Source: Ignelater luminosus (taxonomy: Eukaryota; Arthropoda; Insecta; Coleoptera; Elateridae). From it: a stretch of 64,000 bases of DNA. The position numbers and the translations under genes are program-made. Shown here piece by piece: positions 1 to 12,029 of this stretch (within the stretch, counting starts at the first letter, position 1; the number at the start of each line of letters is the position of its first letter). The notes beneath the pieces are model-generated. The model was not told where the DNA came from. It searched no databases and worked only from the letters and a program-made list of their open reading frames with translations. The stretch spans positions 558,001 through 622,000 of the forward strand of contig VTPC01089669.1 of NCBI GenBank assembly GCA_011009095.1, read 5' to 3'.

Positions 1-394
1 ACCAAATGGGGTGTATGCCTTTCTTATTGAATAAGTAAACAAAAACGTCAAGAAAATTTAAAAACATACCCAGTAGAAACATTTATCATAAGTAGTAATA
101 ACTAAATAAATATATTTATTTACAGAGGGGGACAGTAGAATACACAATTAATTTATTCACAGAGGTCGCGGTGTTCCATCTCACACACAATTTCAGAATT
201 TTAAATTGTTGGAAAGGGAATACCAATAGCAATTTTTTGGTAAAAACAAAATTTAAATCAGTCTCTTTGATCAAAAGTTATAGTGCAAAACATCTAATCT
301 TAGTTAATAATAGAACTTTAACCCCAACAGAATCGGCATCCATTTATTTACATATAATTGATAAAATAACACAAATTAAACATGTCGACTAATG
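1..394. other. AT-rich gene-free left edge
   Basis: No gene, RNA or repeat could be supported here. The only open frame is 73 codons and has no recognisable domain. The stretch ends at a 19-bp sequence that recurs inside the neighbouring retrotransposon relic. Confidence 0.4.
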
Positions 395-413
395 TTCCAG
401 TATTAACATACTT
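395..413 (+). repeat. 19-bp direct repeat, copy 1
   Basis: ttccagtattaacatactt is identical to 1754-1772. The first copy sits at the left border of the LINE relic. The second lies between its thumb-like and RNase H segments. Confidence 0.8.
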
Positions 414-1753
414 CTGTTGTAAGAGGCGACTAAATGGATATCTCATCACTAAGGGCTAATTACCTGAGGTAAGGCCAAGCATATTTGCAGGAGTGACCCT
501 AGGACCTTGCACCCTTCGCCCTGAGGCACTCAAGACGCTGAGTATCGCTCACCTCAGACTGGTACCTTTATGTGGTGGCACCGTTAAACGACGGATCTAG
601 ACCGAGAGGTCGACAAACATCTTCCAAGCCAAGGTGTAATCTATTTTGTCAAAGGCTATATGATTCGGGGGTGATTGTGCCGCTTCGAGATACCGAACGA
701 CCTCCTGTCGTATTTAGCTTTACTCCCGCATTCAGGTTCTGTGAGAGTGGACGGAAGATTTTCTGGATACTCGTGGGAACAACATGGACGATTTAGACAA
801 ATATGAAACATTCTTTCTTGATAGTTTAGAGGAGAGCTTCCAGATGGCGGACTCCCCCAACCCTATGAGCTCGGAAGAGGAGCCCCCTCCCAGTGCCAAA
901 AGAACTTAGAAAAAGAAGAGGCAAGCAAACTGAGGGTCGCGATTGCAGGGGCTATTTTACTCGAAACGCGGCTCACAGGGAGCCTACTGATAACCTGCAA
1001 ATCGCCTTGGAGCGCGGATTGGACTTTTTTCAGCAGGTTCTATTTCACACTTTCTAGGGTACAGACTCAACAAGCAGAGGACCATCATAGTGACCTGCTC
1101 GCATGAGCGTGCCAAAAAATGGCATATAGCCACAGTGACAGTGATTTCTTCTTTTGAGGGGACTGCCGTAAAGGTACGTTAGTACGTCCGAGGCCGGGGT
1201 GGACCACAGAGGAAGTTCTCTCTCCATTACTGTGGTGCCTTGTGCTTGATGGGTTTCTATGTAGACTCAATGAGGAAAAATTGTTCACGCAGGGTTACGC
1301 AGAAGGCCTTGTAGTCATGCAAAGTGTCGTTAACATCATTCAAAGTTGGTGCAGAGAGGACATACTGACTGAAACAAGAAACCAGAACAGTGAAATATCT
1401 AGGACTAATTCTGAGTAACAAGCTGTGAAGGGCAGAGCATATTGAAAGACAATCACAAAAGGCCATCATCCTTCAACAAAAAACGGCTATAACAGATATA
1501 AAGGCTCCCCTGATACTTAGGCACTGCAGGAGTCACCGCCGTCCTGGAGATCCTACTCGACCTTCCGTCACTTCATATCATGGACGAGACAGAGGCACAA
1601 CGGGCCTCATACAGGATTTGGCAAAATGGTTGCTGGCTAGAAAAAGGACATGAGGGTGGACACTCTCAGATCCTTAACTTCCTAGTGAGAAATGATCCGC
1701 TTCTTGCTGTAAGAACTGACTACATCCTTCCCACGTTCACCTTTACAAAACCA

Positions 1754-1772
1754 TTCCAGTATTAACATACTT
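1754..1772 (+). repeat. 19-bp direct repeat, copy 2
   Basis: This copy is identical to 395-413. It immediately precedes the segment leading into the RNase H domain of the LINE relic, which suggests a rearrangement or two joined LINE fragments. Confidence 0.8.
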
Positions 1773-2525
1773 ATTAGAGAACCCTGCGCTCAGGCTTCCC
1801 CAGAACCAATCCTGAATAGGCTCATCTGGTATTTGGACGGGTCAAAAACCGGAGAAGGCACTGGGACAGGGATCTATGGACTCAAGCCAAGTATGAAGCT
1901 TTCGTTCCTTCTTGACAGGTATGCAACAATGTTCCAGACGGAGATTTTCGTCATCCTGGCTGATGCACAGGAAAGCCTCCACAGAAGCTATTCAAATCAG
2001 CACATCAGCATATTCTCTGACAGCCAAGTAGTTCTTCGAGCCCTGGTTGCTCCATTTACTACATCATACCTGGTTTTACAGTTCTCTGGTCACCTTGTGT
2101 CAGGTGATTAGGTTAATTTGACAGGTTGCAGGCAGGCCACACTCATGATAAAGGTGAGTAGAGGAAACACAGATGGTTACCAGCCTTCTTACTGGCCATA
2201 ATCACCTAACACTATCAGACTTCGGGAAGAATAACGCATGTAGGTAAGGTACTGCAATGAGGGCAAGGAACTATCTACCCATGTTCTATGTGAGTGCATC
2301 TCTCTAATGGTGAAAAGGCACTGCCACCTCAGAGGTGCATTTCTCAAGCCCAAGATATTAAAGAAGCCCAGATGGAGATCATACTGTCCTTCATGTCAGC
2401 AGCCGGTCTCCTCTGGGGTGACTAATTACATAACACTAGCTTCCTGAGTAATAGATTTGCAGTGGCTTGCACAGTGTCCCTTAGGGTCTTTAGTGTTGTG
2501 ATCTATGCCATACTGTGCCACATAC

Positions 2526-2542
2526 ATATATATATATATATA
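2526..2542. repeat. (TA)n microsatellite
   Basis: A simple TA run directly downstream of the LINE relic. It could be the degenerate 3' tail of the element or an independent microsatellite. Confidence 0.7.
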
Positions 2543-2545
2543 CAC

Positions 2546-3469
2546 AATGTTGCCAGAGCTGGTGATAATCTCCAGATCTGAAGATCAATGCTTATTGTGA
2601 CCAACTCTAAAGAAATGGGATTTATAGATAAAAAATCTGTTTTCAATTATTAACAGTTTCAGTATACTGAAAGTATCCTCTTTCACATGCAATTTACCAC
2701 AGATTGTAAAACCAAAAATTTGCAAAGTTAAAGAGATAAAGATAGATATATCAGAAAATATACCTTCAAATCTTCATATTTTTCCAATTACCTGGACTTT
2801 CGACTACTGCATAAATGACAATATGTAATTTGCAACAATCATCATTTTGGTATTACAGCACTTTTTACTAGTATAATTTATTAATAAATAATGATAAATT
2901 TTAAACATGTTTTTCTCAAAAAGTATTAGCCCTAAGCCTCTTTCTTTAGAGGCAGTCATTTATCACTATTTCAGACTTGATTTACTGTTGTGGCAACAGT
3001 GTGTTCACCCTTATATTAGTTTTCAAATTCCAATAGAAGTTGCAACGATCATGTTTTTCTCCAAAATATAATTGCTTAGATATATTTGTAGAATTTCTGA
3101 AAGAGAAAGTGGCACTATGAAAAAGTAAAAAACAAAGTAACCAGAATTGAAAAAAGTAATCTTTAGTTCAAAAAAATAAACTATAAGGCCTGTTTTTGTA
3201 TTATTAAGGAATTCTAGTGATTGTTATATTAGACATGTATTTCACCTAAAATTTAGGCAATAGACTACAAAATAAAGTACTTTTTGATGGCGCTGTAACT
3301 AAAGTTGAATAAAAGTTAGTAATTAAATTTTATAATTTGCAGATAATTTACATGATTTTTATTGGCTAATAATTTCTTTTAGATGTTATTAGAAAATCAG
3401 ACAGGTATAAAATTAAAAACTAACACTCAAAATTCTAATATATCTTTTCATGTTTTGCTTATGGATTAG
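2546..3469. other. Gene-free stretch downstream of FKBP2
   Basis: AT-rich and without a supported gene. Read on the minus strand, an AATAAA lies at about 3358-3363, roughly 110 bases past the FKBP2 stop, and is the best candidate polyadenylation signal for that gene. Confidence 0.4.
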
Positions 3470-4016
3470 TTACAGTTCATTTCTTGATTCGATCTTAACC
3501 AATTCAACATGAAATGTTAAAGTAGCATCAGGTGGTATCTTTGGTGGTGCTCCTCTTTTACCATATGCTAAATCCGGTGGAATAACCAATTTTCGTTGTT
3601 CACCAACACACATACTACAAAAACATTTAAGTATTACTATTCTAGTGTAGCTGATTATTATTAATACTAACCCCATTAAACCTTGGTCCCAACCTTTTAT
3701 GACTTGCCCAGAACCCAATGTAAATGTTAATGGTTGTGAATTTGCATAACTACTATCAAATTCTTCTCCATTTTCTAATGTACCCTAATGAAATTAGAAA
3801 ATATAGAATATTTAATATGTATATGTATTCAGTACTTTTACCTTAACATTAACTTACTCTGTAATGCATATGTAACAAATCACCTTTCTTTGTTTTTGTA
3901 GTGCAATTCTCTATTCGTTTTTTAATGCCAATCTGCAATTTTTTTCTTGAATTGTTATCAGATTCTACGAAAGTAGATATTGTGAACACGATGACCAAGA
4001 TTATTAGATAGTTCAT
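3470..4016 (-). CDS. FKBP2: FKBP2-type ER peptidyl-prolyl cis-trans isomerase
   Basis: The gene has three exons: 4016-3858, 3784-3672 and 3614-3470. They join in frame with GT-AG introns to give 138 residues, the usual FKBP2 size. Residues 1-19 ([19 protein letters not shown]) look like a signal peptide. One FKBP domain follows, with [30 protein letters not shown] and a closing beta-strand TLTFHVEL. The Tyr, Asp, Phe and Trp residues that line the FKBP pocket are present. The usual HYTG motif reads HYRG at the exon 1/2 junction. The C-terminus is RNEL, a KDEL-type ER retrieval signal. Known role of the family: prolyl isomerase assisting folding in the ER lumen. The start is the only ATG in front of the signal peptide. 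Confidence 0.95.
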
Positions 4017-5289
4017 TTTCGTATTTGATTAAAATAATTTAATTAGCTGTTTTAGCCGTTTTTATTAGGATGATGAATATTTGCTTCTTCACACTTTTAT
4101 CTTAATCAATTAATCTATTTTTATACCTTTGGGAAAAGCCCATCACTTTCTGATAATAAAATCTTAGTATCTAACTTTATCAGATAACTTCATATCAGAT
4201 ATAACCATATATAACTATTCTCCACGGTAAAGTAAGGTTAGGTTAGAATGGTAAGTTCAATGAGTAGAGAAGAGACGAAGAGAGGGGAGAAGTAATGTCA
4301 CATGTTACAGAATCAATAATAATAACGCTTGTGTTCAGGAGCAGATAGCAGAGCGACATGATGCCAATGAAGAAGTTCCTAATTGGTTGGCATGTGAACA
4401 ACTGTCACAGTGAACCAATCAAGAGCTTTTCATTAGCAACGCGCCACCGTAGTAACTGCTCTTGAATACAAGTATTGAAGCATGTTTGTCACCAACTCCT
4501 ATGCGCGAATGATGGCAGTGGCGTAACATAGAATCTTACGTTTCTTACATAGACAAATTAATATAGCAATAGCAAAAAGTAATAATCTCTATTAAACAAT
4601 ATTATAAATATAATCAAACATCACTTACAAAAGAAATAAATGAAAATTTACTTAACAATCGCTTTAAATCTAATTAATATTGATGTTAGGAAAATGTAAA
4701 AGACATAAAGAAAGGTATATGAGATACTTTATCAATAAAAATGACTATATTGATGCTTAAACAAAATTAATTTGTTAAAATGGTTACAAATAAACTCGTA
4801 TTTCTCTGATTTTCTCTTAGCAATATAATACAAACGAATGTTTAAATATTGCAATATAATTGCTCTCATTAAAAAATATTTATGATTGCATTCACTATCA
4901 CCAATGTGGGACTCTAGATTCTTTTAAACACATCAGTACCACATACATCATGCATCACTTTATGAGTGATAAATAAATTAACGTTTTTACTTGAAAGATT
5001 ATGGTATTGCAATCGTAGATGCTATTCCATTATTTTTTGCATAATTTAATTACATGCATAGATGGATATACTAAATCAGCATGCGATTTTTGAGTGATAA
5101 GGGAATGTAAAAAGTTGCCCTTCTGTCCAATTAAATTTCTACACTGGATGTCAATATTGTTTTACAACAAAACCAGAAATGCAGGTGACTTTTTTCATAC
5201 AGTGACTTAAAGTAACTTCATTTATGATGCATGTGTGATCATGAAAAAGAGTACTTCACGTTTCTTCTACATTGCTCATAAGAGTTCTA
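4017..5289. other. Upstream region of FKBP2, no gene seen
   Basis: This interval must hold the FKBP2 promoter because that gene is transcribed leftwards. The segment 4200-4560 is richer in GC than its surroundings, but no TATA box or initiator stands out. The rest is AT-rich with no supported feature. Confidence 0.35.
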
Positions 5290-5960
5290 TTTTTTAAATT
5301 TGTGGTAGAAGAATTAATGTTGTCTTCGGGAGAACTTCATTTGCTGCTGCACCTTAAAATCCAAAGAAATGCAATTTCCTAGTCCACCTTTCCTAAATTA
5401 TTCTGTCTATACCAGGAGGCGTTTGTATGCACTTTCAAACTGACAAGTAGTCGGAATATTATTCCAACCTCCTAGTATACGTGAACAAATGCAAACCATA
5501 ATTCAAGGTGGCCTTGACTACAGACCGAGACTGTTACGCATACTTATAATAAGACCCAAAACGCCAGCTTTGTAATTTGAATAAATAATGTGCTGGTCTG
5601 GTTATTTTCAAAACATAGATTACTTATATAATTGATTGCAAAAAACAGAATGATTTTACATAGTCAAGGTTTCAAACCCAGGAGTTCTATTGGTCAGTGC
5701 TTCAAAGACATTCATTAACTGAAGAAATTTTACGGTAGCTACACAACCATAAAAATCTGGTAACTTTAATGTCTTTTCGCAATATTTCAGGGTATCTGCG
5801 ACAGAAGCACTTAGTAAATGTACGGCAAGGTGCACCATCACTTTTTGTTTTAAACTAACTTATTTCCTGAATGAAGTAAGTCCTCCTGTTTCTTGCAGTT
5901 GTTGCAGTTTTTCCATGTATTTTCAAGATACAATATTTCTTTCAATATCTAGGGATTCTT
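5290..5960 (-). mobile_element. P-element (THAP9-like) transposase relic
   Basis: Read on the minus strand from about 5960 downwards, the fragments match P-element transposase order. First comes a KLQQLQETGGLTSFRK segment, then an open stretch 5841-5656 with VHLLSASVADTLKYCE and FEALTNRTP (the S-x-S-V-A and N-S-R regions of the family). At about 5480-5405 there is GGWNNIPTTCQFESAYKRLL, and near 5385-5350 a GNC motif. In-frame stops after the AYKRLL motif and frame changes elsewhere show that it is dead. No terminal repeats were found. Family assignment rests on the GGWNN...QF..AYKRLL signature of the C-terminal part of these transposases. Confidence 0.75.
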
Positions 5961-8460
5961 TTTTCTCACCAAAAGCATTCTTCACCAATTTTATCGTGTG
6001 GCTATACATGAACTTTCATTATCAGATGTGGTGAATGAATGTTCTTCATGTTGTGGATTTAAGTGATAACCTAATATTGAGTAGATATGATTTGTGTTGG
6101 TAACATTTTTTTAAATGTATCTTTCTCCTTACCTTTTCCGAATTTTCGGGTCCAAGCATACCAGGATTTCTGGTGATTTTTGATATGTTGGGTGATAGCT
6201 AAAGTGTATATACGCAACAGAATTAGCCTTCATTAAGCTAGTTCCACTGAAATACTTAACTCGCCTAGGCGAATGGTAACTTAAAGGAAAATACAGGCAA
6301 AGTGTATATAATCTCTTGTGTAAAATGAAATAAACTTCAATTTGACTAACCGCTTTTATTTCTCCAAACTTAATACTTTTTGAGAAAAACGCAAAAACCA
6401 GTTTTGGGGAGACAGTTTTTCCCTCGGTCTTGGGAGATATTGGCCTTGGGTATTGAATAAAAAGTGGCGCGATAGCGCACTTGTATCAAAAATAAGTATT
6501 TTTCTATATTTAATATACCATTTTAAGTTGATTTACGAAAAAAAAGGTAATCTTGTCTGGCTAGAATTGCGATTCAGCCCGCAGTACATTGTTGACATTG
6601 TTGCGAAGAAATAAAACCTTAGGGAAGGCCAATGCAATGAGCCTTGCGCACACGGAGTAATGCATCTGCGCACTTCGAACTCATGTACGACATCTCCTAC
6701 TAGATGTCTAGAAGCGAAGAAAAAATTAAAATCGGCATGAGGTGCAAGTTTTAAATTATTATCATTTATATTATTTTATGACCTTTTTTGAGTAGGTTGG
6801 AAGAAAGAACTAAACATTCAGTAAATCCCAAATTTTATATTTATTGATCCCACAGGTGTTCGTCATTAGGTCATTGTTATCTGTTATGTAACAAAGAAAG
6901 AATTTACATTTTAATTCTGAACCTATACTTTTTTCGGCTAAACTATTTACTAAACTAGTTACTATACTAGATTGCATACTATATTGAACTTAAATTTCCC
7001 GCCTCTATTAAGGAGATTTTAAAGGTAGCTGCCCAAGTTGTTGCCAATGTCGCCAACAGTATGTTATAAATACATAAAAAATTTCGATTCCAGAGATCAA
7101 GAACACATCAAAGTTATTAGTTATAAAATATTGGTACCACTGAAAATTGCTCTAATGCGCAGGTCTAGTATACAAACTTGGCTGAAAAATAGGACGGAAC
7201 CTAGTTTTAAATCTAGAATCTGGCATGAAAACTTGGAAGCGATTGTTCTGATTTACATTATCCAAGTCGAGCTAGTTTTGAATTTAGTCAAAGTTCTAGA
7301 CGAAAAAAAGTATAATGTAAAACAGCTCTAAAACAAATTCTTTTAAAATGAACACCGAGATCTTAGTAGTAACTAGAGCAATTATGTAGCGTTTTCCGCC
7401 ATGGCCGCTTCGCGTCATGTTTATACTGTTGAGGGTACCGAAGGCGTTGACCTACATTTTGCAATTTTCTTAAGTTTTTGTTCGAAATATTATTAAATTT
7501 GTAAATATTGTGGTTTTAGTCATGGTTTTAGTGTTTGTAAAGAAAATGAGAAAATGCTTAGCACCTGATGGATGTAAGAATTCTCAAGGGAACAAGAAAA
7601 CCAACAGAGAATAAACACTTCACAGGTCTGCATTTACTTTTAATACTACAGAGTACGGACATCGAATATCTTCAGAACCCACGTGACCGCTTATTTAAAA
7701 GTGGCACGAAATTTTATTTTTCAGCGTCAGCCACACTACGGAGAGAAAAAAGTAAAATTACATCGGCGTGCATATGTTCTGTGATTTTTTGTTGTCTCTG
7801 TTTTGCGTTTTTTACAGTTTATTTTGGTCTATTTTGCCAATAGTGCAAGATGTGTTGCCTAACCAACAGTAAATTTCGTGGTCACGTGGCTTCCGAAAAT
7901 ATTCCATGTCTCTCTAGTATCATCATGCAGTATTATTAATTCTAGTATTACATTGCTATAAAATGTGACTGTGAATAACCTAATTAAAATAACGATTACT
8001 ACTGAAGGTACCAGATTATCAGATTTGTTTGTGCCATTTTTGCATTAAGGTTTATATTAGGCGATAGGTGTATGCGCTCTAGTTGCTAATAAGATTTCTG
8101 TACTGTCGAATCCGACCGTGGAGACTCAGAACCACAGCCACAGTGAAGATAATTTTGATTCTACTTTTATTCTACACACAGCAGGCGCAGGGAGTTAGGA
8201 ACACGGTTAAGGAATCAGCGTATAGCTGAAGGAATGCCTTTACTAGCTTTACTTCCGCAGTGTGTGGTATGTGAACCTACCTTACTAGGCTTACTAGCAA
8301 TAATCCTATTATTATGACATTATATTTAACCTTGGGCGGTGCAAATTATTTTTATTATTTAGTATTAGAAGTAGTACAATGTTATTTGCGGTGTTTAAGT
8401 CTTAGGTTATTATAATTATCTGGTAATCTGATTTGTCATTTAGGTAGCTCTTTACAAAAG
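5961..8460. other. 2.5-kb gene-free stretch upstream of the arrestin gene
   Basis: No intact gene is supported. A 20-codon plus-strand frame at 7552-7614 (KCLAPDGCKNSQGNKKTNRE, then a stop) resembles the start of a THAP zinc finger. CpG-richer patches occur at 7380-7450 and 8100-8260. The latter may be a 5' noncoding exon of the arrestin gene, since a splice acceptor (ttag) lies at about 8443, just before its start codon. Confidence 0.35.
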
Positions 8461-10204
8461 ATGGGGTTAAAATCTTGCGAAATTGTATTAGACAATAATT
8501 GGGCCGCTTATTATGCTGGCCAAACTGTAACAGGAAGGGTAGAATTAGTTGTTGATTCACCTAAGAAAGTCCGAGGTTAGTATTTAAAAATTAAATTTAT
8601 ATCGCTAAATTTTGTATTTTAATTTTTTTTCTTTAGGTATAACAATACTTTTCAAGGGTGAAGCAAACACCAATTGGGTAATAGAAGAATCTAAAACTAA
8701 TAATGATGGCAAACAAGAAAATGAAAGAATTGAACTAGTTGGGAGTGAAGAATACTTTAAAATACAATATTATCTGATTGGTGGCCAAGGTAAGTATCTC
8801 TTGTACATTTTCCAATTTATTTAGTTCGTACCAAGTTGGTGATTTTCCAATTTATTGTTTTCCTTTACTAGGCGGAGAAGTTGTTATACCACCTGGACAG
8901 CACACTTATCCTTTTACATGTGTATTACCACCAACACTACCCTCCTCTTTTGAAGGTGAATTTGGATATGTACGTTACATTATTAAGGTTACATTAGACA
9001 GACCTTGGAAATTTGACCAAGAAGCAAAAAGGGCTTTTACTGTACTTTCTCCTGTCGATTTGAATGTGAATTCAAGATTAAAGGTAATAAAGAAGTTACA
9101 TAATTATCACAACTATTTAACTATGTAAGGGTATGATTTATTGTAAATGTTGCAGGATCCAGCCCGCATTACGTTGGAGAAATTTTTTTGTTGTTGTTGG
9201 TGTAAATCAGGGCCTTTAACATGTGTCATCTCAATACCATGTACAGGATATGTACCAGGGCAAGTAATACCAGTAGTTGCAGAAGTTGATAATATTTCCA
9301 ATGTAGAAATACTCGGAGTGCAATTTACTCTTCAAAAGGTATATATGGAATTTACATATCTTGGAGATCTTTGCATTATAAATTTCCATTGATTTTACTA
9401 CATTAAGAGGCATTAATAATAAAAGAAGTACAATATGTTGTAGATTGTAACGTACCATTCACAAACACCCCGAAGAGAAGTTAAAAAGGATTTGAAAATA
9501 ATAACAGAACTAAAGGTTGGTCCTGTTGCTCCACATGGATCCAATACTTGGAATCAACCTTTGACAATTCCACCAATACCTCCATCAAATCTTACAAATT
9601 GTGGCCTAATTGATTTAGATTATGAATTAAAGGTATGTATTCCTATAATTTTTCTCTTCTATTATTAGAAACAATGCAATACAAAATGAAGTTTGCAATA
9701 ACTTTCAAGATTACCCATGTAGGTACTGTAATATTTGTGTATTTTCCCTAGATTGAAGTTAATGTTTCTGGTTTCCATACAAACATGGAATCAAAAATTC
9801 CTATCACTATTGGAACAGTTCCTTTCTCTTCGGGACCCATTCCAAGCAATGCTCAGGCTGATAGTACCGTTGTCAACATCACTGAACCACCTGCTGGCAT
9901 GATTAATGATACATCTTCTAATCCTGCTTTTAATATGGGTTGGGTTACTGGTGGAAGTACAGATGCTAATAATGCCGGAATGTATCCAGGTATAATAATA
10001 ATAATAATAATAATGATGATGTAAATAATTTGCCTTGGTTGTATCTTTATTACAGCACTGCCAGCATTTGCTGCAAGCCAGTTTGGAACCAATTCCATCC
10101 AAGAAAAAAGTGATAACGAACATATGTTGTATTCAAATAATAATCAACAATATTATCCAATGTATCCTGTTTACAATTATGTTAATAACAATCCATCTCA
10201 ATGA
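8461..10204 (+). CDS. Alpha-arrestin (arrestin domain-containing protein)
   Basis: The gene has seven exons: 8461-8575, 8637-8789, 8872-9083, 9156-9338, 9444-9632, 9752-9989 and 10056-10204. All introns are GT-AG and phases match, giving 412 residues, close to the roughly 414 of vertebrate ARRDC3. The N-terminal arrestin fold (about 1-160) begins MGLKSCEIVLDNNW and includes GQTVTGRVEL, IPPGQHTYPF, LPSSFEG and YIIKVTLDRPWKFD. A Cys-rich linker FFCCCWCKSGP precedes the C-terminal arrestin fold (about 175-320), which has IPCTGYVPGQVIP and IPPIPPSNL. Known role of the family: adaptors linking membrane cargo to ubiquitin ligases and endosomes. The tail is N/Y-rich and I see no PPxY motif, which the NEDD4-recruiting ARRDCs carry. 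The start is the only in-frame ATG after the acceptor at 8443. Confidence 0.92.
9990..10020. repeat. (ATA)n/(ATG)n microsatellite at a splice donor
   Basis: A trinucleotide run begins directly at the donor GT of intron 6 of the arrestin gene. Length variation here would change the first bases of that intron. Confidence 0.8.
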
Positions 10205-10661
10205 AACAAAATACTGTAAGAATTGAAATATGGTCAGTAGCTTGGATTTATTATTAATTTCTAGTTCTTGCTTTAACGAGGAGGTTGAATACTCTTAGGT
10301 TATGTATTCCTCATATTTATTACTTATAAATTGTTTTATGAACAATTAAGAACTGAACCTAGAATTATTATAAAAATATCTTGTGATCTGAAAATGTCTC
10401 AGTACTGCTAAAGTAATAAAACAAAAATACTCTGTTAAAATGACAATATGTTAATAAACACGAATACAATATTAAAGTCTATGCACATTTCAAGGACTAA
10501 TAACAATAAGTTATGTAATCATAACTATAATTATGAAAGCACAAATCATTATAACAAATGTACTAAAATGTTAAATATTTTTTTATTAGATGAGCTTTTA
10601 ATATGCATAAATTTGTTTCAACTTTAAAATCATGCCTTTTGGCTTCAGTAATTTTTATCTA
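10205..10661 (+). other. 3' UTR region of the arrestin gene with poly(A) signals
   Basis: AATAAA occurs at 10415-10420 and 10453-10458, about 210-250 bases after the stop. Either could be the polyadenylation signal. No other feature is seen. Confidence 0.45.
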
Positions 10662-11156
10662 ACAAGGGGAGGACACAGCGAGTCTGTCGTTGATCTCGAT
10701 GAAATTTTTACTGGCGATGGTACATCGAAAATAAGTTGACATGTATTTTGCCGTTCGTCTGAGCGGGATCTTCGGGTCTCGCAAAAAAATATTGTACAGC
10801 TAAGTTTGGCTTTCACGAAACTGGCTTAACTTAACTGATTTGAATGAAACTTTTATGGGTGTTTCTACATTGAAAAATATTAGACCTGTGTATGGGGGTT
10901 TTTCAATGTACGCCCCAGGAAGGCCAGAATAAAATCCGCAACATTTAAGTAAGCATAAGCTTACACTGTTACTGCTTGGTGAATTTTATTCTGGCCTTCC
11001 TGGGGCATATATTGAAAAACCCCTATACACAGGACCTATAATGTTTTTCTTGCGAGGCCCGAAGGGCCCATTCAGATGAACAGCGAATTTTGATGTAGAA
11101 TCACCAGTAAAGATTTCATCAAGATTGGCGACGGACTCACTGTGTCCTTCCCTTGT
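10662..11156. mobile_element. 495-bp foldback element with long inverted arms
   Basis: The ends are ACAAGGGGAGGACACAG at the left and its near inverse CTGTGTCCTTCCCTTGT at the right. The arms continue inward through matching blocks: GATGAAAT.TTTACTGG, a GGG.CTTCGGG.CTCGCAA block, CCTGTGTAT.GGGG.TTTTTCAAT and GGAAGGCCAGAATAAA. The left arm carries about 90 extra bases that are missing on the right. The centre contains a short palindrome, GTAAGC..GCTTAC. There is no coding capacity and no clear target duplication. Most likely a non-autonomous DNA transposon; the superfamily is not assignable. Confidence 0.8.
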
Positions 11157-12029
11157 AAGCTATTTATGATAGAAATGAATATAAATTTAGTGATTTTGAA
11201 GATGTAATTTGAAATGTGTATATTTTTGTTGCATGTGTTACCATTTTTTGCTAGAAAATATTAGGAAAAATGTAACTGAACGATTTGCTACTACTGTGCA
11301 TGCAAAGTCACAGATTGTTTTAAGATATGGTAGTTTTAACACTAATAGGATTTTGTAACTTACATCCCTTGGCACAATACATATCTCAGTTTATATTGTG
11401 TTTAGGACCTATACCTCTTTGCACAAAGTTGTAGACAATACTAGTAAACTTGATTTTTGCAAAATTCAAAATTATCTTCTTTTGCATGTGCAGGAACAGA
11501 TTGTGTGTTTCAGTAATAGAAAATCTGTGCATTATACTTTTTCATTAAATAATTTCTGCACTTAAACTGATATTTATTAAACTGACATTCATTTATATCC
11601 TCTAAGTAAAAAGGTACAGTTAAGTTGTCTTAATAATCCTTTAATAAAAATAACCATTTAGTCATTGGTTTAACAAGTTAAGTTAGAAATTTAACATTCA
11701 TTAGCATTCATAATCATTTGAAAACTATAGTTCTTCTTGGAAAAGACCACTTTGGCTTTTGTTTGATATAAAGATGCCTGACTTACATTATCTATACAAG
11801 TGATGGAAAAATAATTGATCTCAAGAAGCAGATTTATAAATGCTGAGTGTATCTTAATCAATCTTGATTCCAACAAGAAACAAGAATTACATATTTGGGT
11901 ACTTTTGAAGAGGCTGCAGGTCATTGTGGTTAAACTTTTCGATGTGTTCATGTGTGCTCTTGATAGAAGTAAAAATGTTAATTTATCAGTCTCATCAAAT
12001 CTGTGATATACAGGGTGTAACATAAGTAA
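11157..12029. other. AT-rich stretch with no supported gene
   Basis: A minus-strand frame of 135 codons overlaps the right part but shows no domain and runs antisense into the LINE relic. A lone MITE-like end, tacagggtgtaac, sits at about 12011, immediately left of the LINE relic, with no partner end found. Confidence 0.35.

Larger units (their letters stand above)
395..2545 (+). mobile_element. Decayed R1-clade-like non-LTR retrotransposon (LINE)
   Basis: Fragments appear in the order expected for a LINE on the plus strand. A short ORF1-like start runs from 784 to 909 (MDDLDKYETFF...SEEEPPPSAKR, then a stop). From about 1260 to 1500 there is reverse-transcriptase 3' remnant, with KYLGLILSNK read across frames. 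A thumb-like segment spans 1580-1756. An RNase H segment spans about 1830-2095 (YLDGSKTGEGTG and FSDSQVVLRAL). A C-terminal segment near 2190-2430 contains LTGHNHL and scattered Cys/His remnants. Many stops and frameshifts separate the parts, and the catalytic RT core is deleted, so the copy is dead. The TA-rich run at 2526-2542 may be the 3' tail. GC content is visibly higher than the flanks. The clade assignment rests on the RNase H and C-terminal motifs and is less certain than the LINE identity. Confidence 0.8.

Noticed and set aside
7038-7331. 97-codon plus-strand frame
   Set aside because: Composition is intergenic-like and no domain or splice context supports coding.
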